From positions 9,731 through 73,730 of the forward strand of contig NZ_MPNT01000030.1 in assembly GCF_001907675.1 (NCBI RefSeq): a DNA stretch of 64,000 bases, in the 5' to 3' direction. This DNA is from Mycobacterium paraffinicum. GTDB lineage: Bacteria > Actinomycetota > Actinomycetes > Mycobacteriales > Mycobacteriaceae. Below, piece after piece: positions 56,758 through 64,000 of this stretch. Every line of letters begins with the position of its first letter. The stretch's first letter is position 1. Under the pieces are notes generated by a model. The model saw only the letters and a program-made list of their open reading frames with translations, was not told the DNA's origin and ran no database searches. Position numbers and translations under genes: made by a program.

Positions 56758-57881
56758 GAGGCCCCTCCGCACAGCCGCATCAGCTCGTCTTCGGCGGCGC
56801 GGATGTTGGCCGCCGAAGCCGCGGCGTAGCTCAGGCCGGCCATCGCGCCGTAGTCCAGGATCTTGGGCACGCGCAGTCCCGCGTCGACGTACGTTTTGAC
56901 GATTTTGGCGACCTGTGTCGGCGTCCCGTGCGGCACGGCGGCCAGGACCATCTCCGGCGTGGCTTTGTCGAGGAAGGCGAGGATGCGCTCGCGGGTGAGC
57001 ACGGCAGGGTCGATGTCTTGGAAGCCGCGCCACCGATCCCCCATCGGATGTTCGAATCCGAAGCCGCGCAACATTTCCGCCGAGACCTGCAGCAGGAACG
57101 CCTTGACCAGCGGTGCTTGGAGGATCTCCGCGAGCGCGTCGTCGTCCTCGCCGATCAAACACACCTGGATGAAGCACGGTGTGATCGCATGCGGATCGCG
57201 CCCGGCGCGCTCGGCGGATTTCCTTACCGCGGAGAGCATTTCGGCATAGTGCTCCGGCGTCCAGGCGCCGGCGGGCCACCACCCGTCCGCGTGCCGGCCG
57301 GCGATTTCCAGCATGCGCGGGCCGCTGGCGCCGATCCAGATCTGCGGCGCCCGGCCCGCATAGGGTTCGGTGTCCAGCCGGGCGTGGCGCAGCGAGTAGA
57401 ACTGCCCGTCGAAATCGACCGGGCCGTCGCTGTCCCACAGCAGCCGGATCACCGTGAGGGCTTCCTCGAAACGGCTGACCGGAGTTGAGAAGTCGAACCC
57501 GTAGGGCACGATGTTCTCGCTCTCGCCGCTGCCCAGGCCCAGGATGAAACGGCCCTTCGCGAGGTGATCGATGGTCAGCGCCGTCTGCGCCAGCAGGCTG
57601 GGGTGGCGGCGCACCGTGTCGACGACGGCGCTGACCAGCGGAACGTTTTCCGTCAGGACGGCGGCTGCGGCCGTCACCGCCAGGCCGTCGAGGTGGCGGT
57701 GCGGCGACGGGGAGGCGGTGGCCAGGTCGGTGAACTCGGGCGTCCAGATCGAGTCGGGCCAGAAGCTGACCATGTGGTCGGGCAGCCAGATGGAGTGGTA
57801 CCGGCCGCCGTCCAACTCCTGGAGCCGGGACAGGTCCAGGGGCAGCGTCGTGCGCAGGAACGCGGCGGGTTGCACTCTCAT
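56754..57881 (-). CDS. LLM-class F420-dependent oxidoreductase, phthiodiolone ketoreductase-like
   Basis: 375 residues. Luciferase-like motifs: YHSIWLPDHMVSFWP, RFILGLGSGESENIVPYGFD, RFEEALTVIRLLWDSDGPV and PQIWIGASGPRMLEI. The order and the late HPMGDRWRGFQDIDP segment resemble Rv2951c, the phthiodiolone ketoreductase of PDIM/PGL synthesis. First gene of the operon; ATG start. A ketoreductase role is inferred from similarity only. Confidence 0.85.
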   Translation of the reverse strand: MRVQPAAFLRTTLPLDLSRLQELDGGRYHSIWLPDHMVSFWPDSIWTPEFTDLATASPSPHRHLDGLAVTAAAAVLTENVPLVSAVVDTVRRHPSLLAQTALTIDHLAKGRFILGLGSGESENIVPYGFDFSTPVSRFEEALTVIRLLWDSDGPVDFDGQFYSLRHARLDTEPYAGRAPQIWIGASGPRMLEIAGRHADGWWPAGAWTPEHYAEMLSAVRKSAERAGRDPHAITPCFIQVCLIGEDDDALAEILQAPLVKAFLLQVSAEMLRGFGFEHPMGDRWRGFQDIDPAVLTRERILAFLDKATPEMVLAAVPHGTPTQVAKIVKTYVDAGLRVPKILDYGAMAGLSYAAASAANIRAAEDELMRLCGGAS

Positions 57882-57985
57882 CGAGAGATGATGCTAAGCA
57901 CTCGCACAGCGCAGTGGGGACGAAATGGCTCCAACACCGGAGCGCCGTGCGTGACAAAGAGGCCCGCAAGAACGCAAGAACGAAA

Positions 57986-58019
57986 GTGCGGTGAGGTCAC
58001 AGGAGCGACCTCACCGCAC
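57986..58019 (-). terminator. Intrinsic terminator downstream of ino1
   Basis: A perfect 13-bp inverted repeat (57986-57998 with 58007-58019) with an 8-base loop, beginning 16 bases after the ino1 stop. On the minus strand it is followed by TTTCGTTCTT, a broken T-tract. It separates ino1 from the sulfotransferase operon. Confidence 0.75.
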
Positions 58020-58035
58020 GATCGGTGGAAAGGGG

Positions 58036-59133
58036 TTAGCCCTCGATGATGAACTCTTCGAGCTGCGCGCGCGCGACGTCATCGGGCAGCTGCTGCGGCG
58101 GGCTCTTCATCAGGTAGGCCGACGCCGGGACCACGGGGCCGCCGATGCCGCGGTCCTTGGCGATCTTGGCCGCGCGCACCGCGTCGATGATGACGCCCGC
58201 CGAGTTCGGCGAGTCCCACACCTCGAGCTTGTACTCCAGGTTCAGCGGCACGTCACCGAACGCACGGCCCTCCAGCCGCACGTAGGCCCACTTGCGGTCG
58301 TCGAGCCAGCCGACGTGGTCGGACGGGCCGATGTGCACGTCCTTCGTCTTGAACTCGCGCTGCACGTTGGACGTGACGGCCTGGGTCTTGGAAATCTTCT
58401 TGGACTCGAGACGCTCGCGTTCGAGCATGTTGAGGAAGTCCATGTTGCCGCCGACGTTGAGCTGCATGGTGCGGTCCAGCTGCACACCGCGGTCCTCGAA
58501 CAGCTTGGCCATCACGCGGTGCGTGATCGTCGCACCGACCTGGCTCTTGATGTCGTCGCCCACGATCGGCACGCCCGCGTCGGCGAACTTCTTGGCCCAC
58601 ACCGGGTCCGAGGCGATGAACACCGGCAGCGCGTTGACGAACGCCACGCCGGCGTCGATGGCGCACTGGGCGTAGAACTTGTCGGCCTCTTCCGAGCCCA
58701 CCGGCAGGTAGGACACCAACACGTCCACCTCGGCGTCCTTGAGCGCCTTGACCACGTCGACCGGCTCGACATCCGACAGCTCGATGGTGTCGGCGTAGTA
58801 CTTGCCGATGCCGTCCAGCGTCGGGCCGCGCTGCACCACCACGTTGGTGGGCGGCACGTCGGCGATCTTGATCGTGTTGTTCTCCGAGGCGAAGATCGCG
58901 TCCGAGAGGTCGAAGCCGACCTTCTTGGCGTCCACGTCGAAGGCGGCGACGAACTTGACGTCACGCACGTGGTACTGGCCGAACTTAACGTGCATCAGAC
59001 CGGGCACGGTGCTGTTCTCGTCGGCGTTTTGGTAGTACTCGACGCCCTGTACCAGCGAAGACGCGCAGTTACCGACGCCGACAATGGCGACTCGTACCTC
59101 CGTCGACGCGATTGGCGCGTTCTGGTCACTCAT
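58036..59133 (-). CDS. ino1: Inositol-3-phosphate synthase
   Basis: 365 residues. The NAD-binding start [51 protein letters not shown] and GGNMDFLNM are hallmark segments of Ino1. It turns glucose-6-phosphate into inositol-1-phosphate, the source of phosphatidylinositol, PIMs and mycothiol. ATG 59133 matches the family. Follows the padR gene 59 bases downstream, probably co-transcribed and controlled by it. Confidence 0.97.
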   Translation of the reverse strand: MSDQNAPIASTEVRVAIVGVGNCASSLVQGVEYYQNADENSTVPGLMHVKFGQYHVRDVKFVAAFDVDAKKVGFDLSDAIFASENNTIKIADVPPTNVVVQRGPTLDGIGKYYADTIELSDVEPVDVVKALKDAEVDVLVSYLPVGSEEADKFYAQCAIDAGVAFVNALPVFIASDPVWAKKFADAGVPIVGDDIKSQVGATITHRVMAKLFEDRGVQLDRTMQLNVGGNMDFLNMLERERLESKKISKTQAVTSNVQREFKTKDVHIGPSDHVGWLDDRKWAYVRLEGRAFGDVPLNLEYKLEVWDSPNSAGVIIDAVRAAKIAKDRGIGGPVVPASAYLMKSPPQQLPDDVARAQLEEFIIEG

Positions 59134-59192
59134 AGGGCGTTCTCCTAACTCCATAACTCTTTGTCGCGGCTGATGAATTTCGTGCAGGGGTT

Positions 59193-59735
59193 TTACGTCT
59201 GCTCGGAGAGGCCGGGCATCGCCCGCTCCGCAGCGATGAGCTCGTTGAGCCACTTCACTTCGCGCTCGCTGGACTCGAGCCCCAGTTGGTGAAGTTGGCG
59301 GGTGTAGCGATCGAACGAGCTGCTGGCCCGCGCCACGGCTTCACGCAGGCCTTCCCGCCGCTCCTCAACCTGACGGCGGCGACCTTCCAGGATGCGCATG
59401 CGCGCCTCCGCCGGAGTCCGGTTGAAGAACGCTAGGTGCACCCCGAAGCCGTCGTCGGTGTAGTTGTGCGGACCGGTGTCGGCCACCAGCTCACCGAAGC
59501 GCCGACGGCCCTCGTCGGTTAGCTGGTAGACGCGCCGTGCCCGCCGGACCGGCGTGCCGGCCGGGGCGGCGTCCTCGGCGATCAACCCTTCGGCCTGCAT
59601 CCGCCGCAGGGCGGGGTACAGGGAACCATACGAGAACGCACGGAACGCGCCGAGGAGACCGGTCAGCCTTTTGCGCAACTCGTAACCATGCATCGGCGAT
59701 TCGATCAGCAGGCCCAGGATGGCGAGCTCAAGCAT
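59193..59735 (-). CDS. PadR-family transcriptional regulator (Rv0047c-like)
   Basis: 180 residues, same length as Rv0047c. Winged-helix segment [21 protein letters not shown], then [18 protein letters not shown] and wing [16 protein letters not shown]. The C-terminal coiled-coil dimer domain ends in [14 protein letters not shown]. Likely represses its own promoter and ino1. Confidence 0.93.
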   Translation of the reverse strand: MLELAILGLLIESPMHGYELRKRLTGLLGAFRAFSYGSLYPALRRMQAEGLIAEDAAPAGTPVRRARRVYQLTDEGRRRFGELVADTGPHNYTDDGFGVHLAFFNRTPAEARMRILEGRRRQVEERREGLREAVARASSSFDRYTRQLHQLGLESSEREVKWLNELIAAERAMPGLSEQT

Positions 59736-59789
59736 CGAAGCACCTCCTTTGCACGGCTGGTTACGACGGCTCGACGCGTCGCGTAATCG

Positions 59790-59802
59790 TATCGTCTCGA
59801 TA
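59790..59802. promoter_or_regulatory. PadR operator candidate
   Basis: TATCG-TCT-CGATA is a perfect 5-bp inverted repeat in an AT-rich patch, 55 bases upstream of the padR start, where the -10/-35 region is expected. Confidence 0.4.
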
Positions 59803-59893
59803 TATTCGCCACAACACCACCGGAAGTTCGGCAGCCATTAGCTCCGGGTGCGCGGAATCGAATCGCGCTGGCGACGCGCCGGCCCGGTCGTGC

Positions 59894-60775
59894 TTAAGAC
59901 GGCAGATTCAGTTGCTTCACGGTGCCGTCACCTGCGAAAACGATGTAGCCACCACCGTAGTCGCTGGAGACGTACAGCGACAACGACAGGGCGCCGGGCG
60001 TCGTCGGGTCGTTCGCCGGCTGGATGTTGAGGTATTCGGTCTTGACGTCCGAAGGCTTCATGTGGAGGGTCTGCGGGGCACCGCGCATGATGCCCACCGT
60101 CGCCGTGACGTCGAACTTGCTCAGGTCCACCGGAAAGGGCCCGTCGGCGGAACTCTTGGCCGAGCTTGTCGGGTCGCCCCAGCCGCCGCGGTAGGTATAG
60201 GCCAACACCCGGCGATCGTCGGAGGGATCCTGCCGGTCGAGCACCGCGTACGTCGGGTAGATCACTAAGCGGTAGCCCACTGCGTCGCCGAACCGTTTCC
60301 GTGTTTGCTCGAGCAGGCCGGTCAGCCCGCCGACTGAATGCAATTGGGTGGGCGGCGTCAGCACGATCGGGGCGACTCCGTCGGGCTTGGCGCCGGGGTC
60401 GGTGGTGAAGTCGAGCGGCGACGTGGTGTTGCCGTACATGCCCCACCCGATGCCGATGCCGAGCAGTACCGACACGACGAATGCGGCGCCGAGCACCCCC
60501 CAGCCCCTGAGCCTCGGCGGCACCGGCATGCGCTTGACGGTGGTTGTCGGCAGGGCGCTGCTGTCGGTCTGCAGGTCGCTCACCAGGTCCTGCAGGTCGC
60601 CGAGCGTGACGGCCTTGGTGGCCGCACTCACGCGTTCACGATGCTCTTCCATGGAGAGCTCGCCGTCGTTGAGGGCGTTGTCCAGGATCTTGCAGGCGTC
60701 CTGCCGGTTGATGTCTTTGGCGCGGGTGCTCGCCGCCACGCCACCGCCAAGCGATGTCCCGAGCCATTTCGCCAC
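59894..60775 (-). CDS. DUF1707-type membrane protein (Rv0048c-like)
   Basis: 293 residues. A cytosolic DUF1707/SHOCT-like helical start has INRQDACKILDNALNDGELSM and HRERV. One transmembrane helix spans about 91-112, and an extracytoplasmic domain contains YRLVIYPTYAVLDRQDP. Function unknown; Rv0048c orthologue by place and sequence. Divergent from the Rv0049-like gene. Confidence 0.88.
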   Translation of the reverse strand: MAKWLGTSLGGGVAASTRAKDINRQDACKILDNALNDGELSMEEHRERVSAATKAVTLGDLQDLVSDLQTDSSALPTTTVKRMPVPPRLRGWGVLGAAFVVSVLLGIGIGWGMYGNTTSPLDFTTDPGAKPDGVAPIVLTPPTQLHSVGGLTGLLEQTRKRFGDAVGYRLVIYPTYAVLDRQDPSDDRRVLAYTYRGGWGDPTSSAKSSADGPFPVDLSKFDVTATVGIMRGAPQTLHMKPSDVKTEYLNIQPANDPTTPGALSLSLYVSSDYGGGYIVFAGDGTVKQLNLPS

Positions 60776-60895
60776 GGGGATGATCGTAGAGTCCCGCCCC
60801 AGTTCGTCACGGAAAGAATCAACCGATCACCGGCTTCGGGCGCCACAGTTTTGGTTGCGTATCGGCCGTCCGGATGGAGACGTACTCTGGTGGGC

Positions 60896-61321
60896 GTGCG
60901 ACTGCAGCGACAAGTGGTGGACTACGCCCTCCGGCGGCGGGCACTGCTGGCCGAGGTGTACTCGGGCCGCACCGGCGTGTCCGAGGTATGTGACGCGAAC
61001 CCTTATCTGCTGCGCGCCGCCAAGTTTCACGGGAAACCGAGCCAGGTCATGTGCCCGATCTGTCGCAAGGAACAGCTGACGCTGGTGTCGTGGGTGTTCG
61101 GCGAACACCTGGGTCCGGTATCGGGGTCGGCCCGCACGGCCGAAGAGCTGGTCCTGCTGGCGACTCGCTTCGAGGAGTTCGCCGTCCACGTGGTGGAGGT
61201 GTGCCGGACCTGCAGTTGGAATCATCTGGTCAAGTCGTACGTGCTCGGCGCGGCGCGCCCACCCAAGGGCACCCGCACCACGCGGACGGCGCGAAACGGC
61301 GCGCGCACGGCCATTGAGTAA
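60896..61321 (+). CDS. DUF5318-type zinc-ribbon-like protein (Rv0049-like)
   Basis: 141 residues from GTG 60896 (VRLQRQVVDYALRRR). Two CxxC pairs, MCPICRKEQL and VCRTCSWNH, suggest a zinc ribbon. The Arg/Thr-rich tail ends inside the ponA1 start (8-base overlap), so it is coupled with ponA1. Function unknown; always precedes ponA1 in mycobacteria. Confidence 0.88.
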   Translation: MRLQRQVVDYALRRRALLAEVYSGRTGVSEVCDANPYLLRAAKFHGKPSQVMCPICRKEQLTLVSWVFGEHLGPVSGSARTAEELVLLATRFEEFAVHVVEVCRTCSWNHLVKSYVLGAARPPKGTRTTRTARNGARTAIE

Positions 61322-63881
61322 CGACGGACGCCGCGACCAGTCGTCCAACAACGCAGATGGGCCGGCGACTGAACGCGTGGGCAAACATGGAACCGGCGAG
61401 CGCCCGCGTGACGCGCAGTCGGCACCCGGTCAACGGCGCGGGGTTCCCCCAGACGACCGGATGACAACGATCCTGCCGCCGGTTGTCGACGACCGGTCAC
61501 CCCGGCGGCCCGATCCCAGCATCGAGGAAGTCAAGGCCGCGCTGGAGGGCCCCCCGTCGACGCCGTTGCAGCGCGATGCGCTCGAGGAGGTCAAGGCCGC
61601 GCTGGAAAGCCGGACGCCGTCGCGGCGCGAGCGGCCGAGCGCGGGAGCCCCACCGGGAGGACCACCGCCGCCATCCGGCCCGCGACGGCCCGGCGGCCCC
61701 GACGGGTTCGGACGCCGGCCGCGGCGTGACGTGCACTGGACGCAACAGATCAATTGGCTGTGGGTGCGGCGAGCGGCCTACCTGTCGGCCGCGGTGTTGG
61801 TGCTGCTGCCGATCGTCACGTTCACGATGGCGTATTTCATCGTCGATATCCCCAAGCCGGGCGACCTGCGCACGAACCAGGTCTCCACAATCCTGGCCAG
61901 CGACGGATCCGAGATCGCCAAGATCATTCCGCCCGAAGGCAATCGGGTCGACGTCAACATCAGCCAGGTGCCGGTGCACGTGCGGCAGGCGGTGATCGCC
62001 GCCGAGGATCGCAACTTCTATTCGAACCCGGGTTTCGACTTCACCGGCTTCGCTCGGGCGGTGAACAACAACCTCTTCGGGAACGGCGACCTGCAGGGCG
62101 GGTCGACGATCACCCAGCAATACGTGAAGAACGCGCTGGTGGGTTCGGCTCAGCACGGCCTGAGCGGTCTGATGCGCAAGGCCAAGGAACTCGTGATCGC
62201 CACCAAGATGTCGGGGGAGTGGTCGAAAGACGATGTGCTGCAGGCGTACCTGAACATCATCTACTTCGGCCGCGGCGCCTACGGCATCTCCGCCGCCGCC
62301 AAGGCTTACTTCAACAAGCCGGTCGAGCAGCTCACCGTCTCCGAGGGGGCGCTGCTGGCCGCGCTGATCCGACGGCCGTCGTCGCTGGATCCGGCTGTCG
62401 ACCCGCAGGGCGCCCGGGCGCGGTGGAACTGGGTCCTCGACGGCATGGTGGAGACCAAGGCGCTCTCACCCAGTGACCGCGCGGCGCAGGAGTTTCCGCA
62501 GACGGTGCCGCCGGACCAGGCGCGCGCGGAAAACCAGACGACCGGGCCCAACGGCCTGATCGAGCGTCAGGTGACCAAAGAGTTGATGGAGCTGTTCAAC
62601 ATCGACGAGCGGACCCTGAACACCCAGGGCTTGCAGGTCACCACCACCATCGACCCGAAAGCCCAGCAGGCCGCGGAGAAGGCGGTTTCGAAATACCTCG
62701 ACGGGCAAGACCCCGACATGCGGTCGGCCGTGGTGTCGATCGACCCCCACGACGGGGCGATACGCGCCTATTACGGCGGCACGGACGCCAATGGATTCGA
62801 CTTCGCGCAGGCCGGGCTGCAAACCGGTTCGTCGTTCAAGGTTTTCGCGCTGGTCGCGGCGCTCGAGCAGGGGATCGGCCTGGGCTACCAAGTCGACAGC
62901 TCGCCGCTGACGGTCGACGGCATCAAGATCACCAACGTCGACGGTGAGGGCTGCGGGACGTGCAACATCGCCCAGGCCCTCAAGCAATCGTTGAACACCT
63001 CCTATTACCGGCTGATGCTCAAGCTCAAGGGCGGGCCGCAGGCCGTCGCGGACGCCGCGCACCAGGCCGGCATCGCCACCAGCTTCCCGGGTGTGCAGCA
63101 CACGCTCTCCGAGGACGGCAAGGGCGGCCCGCCCAACAACGGAGTTGTGCTGGGTCAGTACCAGACTCGGGTGATCGACATGGCCTCGGCGTACGCCACG
63201 CTGGCGGCCTCGGGTCTCTACCACCGTCCGCACTTCGTGCAGAAAGTCGTCAGCTCCGACGGGCAGGTGCTCTTCGACGCGAGCAAATCCGACAACAATG
63301 GCGAGCAGCGGATCCCTAAGGCCGTCGCGGACAACGTCACCGCGGCCATGGAGCCGATCCCCAGCTACTCGCGGGGCCACGCCCTGGCCGGCGGCAGGCC
63401 GTCGGCGGCCAAGACGGGTACCACGCAGCTCGGCGACACGACCGCCGACAAGGACGCCTGGATGGTCGGATACACCCCGTCACTGTCGACGGCCGTGTGG
63501 GTCGGCACCGCGAAAGGTGACGTGCCCCTCGTAACGGCCTCGGGCGCACCGGTTTACGGCTCGGGGCTGCCGTCGGACATCTGGAAGTCCACGATGGACG
63601 GCGCGTTGAAGGGCACGTCGAACGAGTCGTTCCCCAAGCCGACCGAGATCGGCGGTTACGCGGGCGTCCCGGCGCCGCCGCCTCCGCCACCGGCGCCGTC
63701 GGTGACCGTCATTCAGCCCACCATCGAGGTGGCCCCGGGCATCACGATCCCGGTCGGCCCGCCCACCACGATCACCAACGCTCCGCCGGGCCCGGGCGGC
63801 GGCCCGGGCGGGCCGGGCGGACCCGAGCCGGGTGTCCCGCCGGGCGGCGCGCAAGCTCCCGCGCCGCAATCGCCGCCGTGA
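61314..63881 (+). CDS. ponA1: Bifunctional class A penicillin-binding protein PonA1
   Basis: 855 residues from TTG 61314. A long disordered cytoplasmic N-terminus contains two IEEVKAALE-type repeats, followed by a transmembrane helix (about 153-175). The GT51 glycosyltransferase domain has EDRNFYSNPGFDF and GGSTITQQYVKNAL. The transpeptidase domain has GSSFKVFA (nucleophile Ser), SLNTSYY and AKTGTTQ. The C-terminal tail is a Pro/Gly-rich low-complexity run. Builds peptidoglycan at poles with RipA and LcpA. Stop overlaps the next GTG. Confidence 0.96.
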   Translation: MSNDGRRDQSSNNADGPATERVGKHGTGERPRDAQSAPGQRRGVPPDDRMTTILPPVVDDRSPRRPDPSIEEVKAALEGPPSTPLQRDALEEVKAALESRTPSRRERPSAGAPPGGPPPPSGPRRPGGPDGFGRRPRRDVHWTQQINWLWVRRAAYLSAAVLVLLPIVTFTMAYFIVDIPKPGDLRTNQVSTILASDGSEIAKIIPPEGNRVDVNISQVPVHVRQAVIAAEDRNFYSNPGFDFTGFARAVNNNLFGNGDLQGGSTITQQYVKNALVGSAQHGLSGLMRKAKELVIATKMSGEWSKDDVLQAYLNIIYFGRGAYGISAAAKAYFNKPVEQLTVSEGALLAALIRRPSSLDPAVDPQGARARWNWVLDGMVETKALSPSDRAAQEFPQTVPPDQARAENQTTGPNGLIERQVTKELMELFNIDERTLNTQGLQVTTTIDPKAQQAAEKAVSKYLDGQDPDMRSAVVSIDPHDGAIRAYYGGTDANGFDFAQAGLQTGSSFKVFALVAALEQGIGLGYQVDSSPLTVDGIKITNVDGEGCGTCNIAQALKQSLNTSYYRLMLKLKGGPQAVADAAHQAGIATSFPGVQHTLSEDGKGGPPNNGVVLGQYQTRVIDMASAYATLAASGLYHRPHFVQKVVSSDGQVLFDASKSDNNGEQRIPKAVADNVTAAMEPIPSYSRGHALAGGRPSAAKTGTTQLGDTTADKDAWMVGYTPSLSTAVWVGTAKGDVPLVTASGAPVYGSGLPSDIWKSTMDGALKGTSNESFPKPTEIGGYAGVPAPPPPPPAPSVTVIQPTIEVAPGITIPVGPPTTITNAPPGPGGGPGGPGGPEPGVPPGGAQAPAPQSPP

Positions 63882-64000
63882 CCGACGCCGAGCCGCGCAG
63901 CGCCACCATCTCTCCGGCGCGGTTGGCCGGCGATCTGCGCAGCGTCGACAACCGCGATTGCCCCAGCCGGACCGACTCGTTGGGCGCCGCGCTGGCGGAG
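63878..64000 (+). CDS. Rv0051-like membrane protein, N-terminal fragment
   Basis: The first 41 codons from GTG, overlapping the ponA1 stop; cut by the window end. ISPARLAGDLRSVDNRDCPS matches the N-terminus of Rv0051, a multi-pass GT87-like membrane protein. Only the cytosolic lead is visible here. Confidence 0.75.
   Translation, partial: MTDAEPRSATISPARLAGDLRSVDNRDCPSRTDSLGAALAE

Noticed and set aside
57991..59148. A 385-codon plus-strand frame opposite ino1
   Set aside because: Antisense shadow; ino1 on the minus strand is unambiguous.

Overview
The window is a high-GC mycobacterial chromosome segment near the replication origin. From CwsA to PonA1 the gene order follows the M. tuberculosis Rv0008c-Rv0050 region (cwsA, ppiA, crgA, trpG, the pknB-pknA-pbpA-rodA-pstP-fhaB-fhaA operon, leuS, ino1, ponA1). 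Codon use and the family set (PapA, FAAL, WhiB5, Mtc28, F420-dependent enzymes) fit a non-tuberculous, probably slow-growing Mycobacterium. I cannot name the species. All assignments come from reading the sequence and from remembered family features; no database search was run.

Region 1 (1-9565) is a glycolipid locus absent from this position in M. tuberculosis. It holds the C-terminal part of a Mas-like polyketide synthase, a PapA acyltransferase, a GT-B glycosyltransferase and a Gap/Sap-like membrane protein on the plus strand. A rhamnan-synthesis-F-like protein and a fatty-acyl-AMP ligase lie on the minus strand, followed by a methyltransferase on the plus strand. Together they could build, acylate, glycosylate, methylate and export a polyketide-acylated glycolipid of the LOS/acyltrehalose type. 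A large cyclase/ATPase/TPR regulator follows (9694-12867).

Region 2 (12892-26697) is the conserved cell-division and peptidoglycan control block: cwsA, ppiA, a PH-domain membrane protein, crgA, a DUF881 protein, trpG, then the minus-strand Ser/Thr kinase/phosphatase/FHA/elongation operon, ending at a tRNA-Leu(CAG).

Region 3 (26867-39604) is accessory. It has a TNT-domain toxin gene that looks frameshifted at its 5' end, a tightly coupled immunity candidate, a GNAT/pirin/acyl-CoA dehydrogenase group, a whiB5/XRE divergent pair, and the Rv0023-Rv0030-like cluster (NlpC/P60 protein, two DUF4226 paralogues, EspC-like and YbaB-like small proteins, and a large protein with repeated TQxIPAxT motifs). 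The block carrying bioF2-acpA-fadD34 in M. tuberculosis is missing here; a 30-bp direct repeat sits at that junction.

Region 4 (39591-53549) holds Rv0036c-Rv0045c-like genes with two additions relative to M. tuberculosis: an SDR gene after leuS and a polar-amino-acid ABC transporter with a fused binding protein and permease. Region 5 (53572-57881) is a coupled four-gene operon (F420-type oxidoreductase, sulfotransferase, TIM-barrel isomerase-like, DUF1214) inserted before ino1. Region 6 (58036-64000) is ino1, a PadR regulator, Rv0048c/Rv0049-like genes, ponA1 and the start of an Rv0051-like membrane protein.
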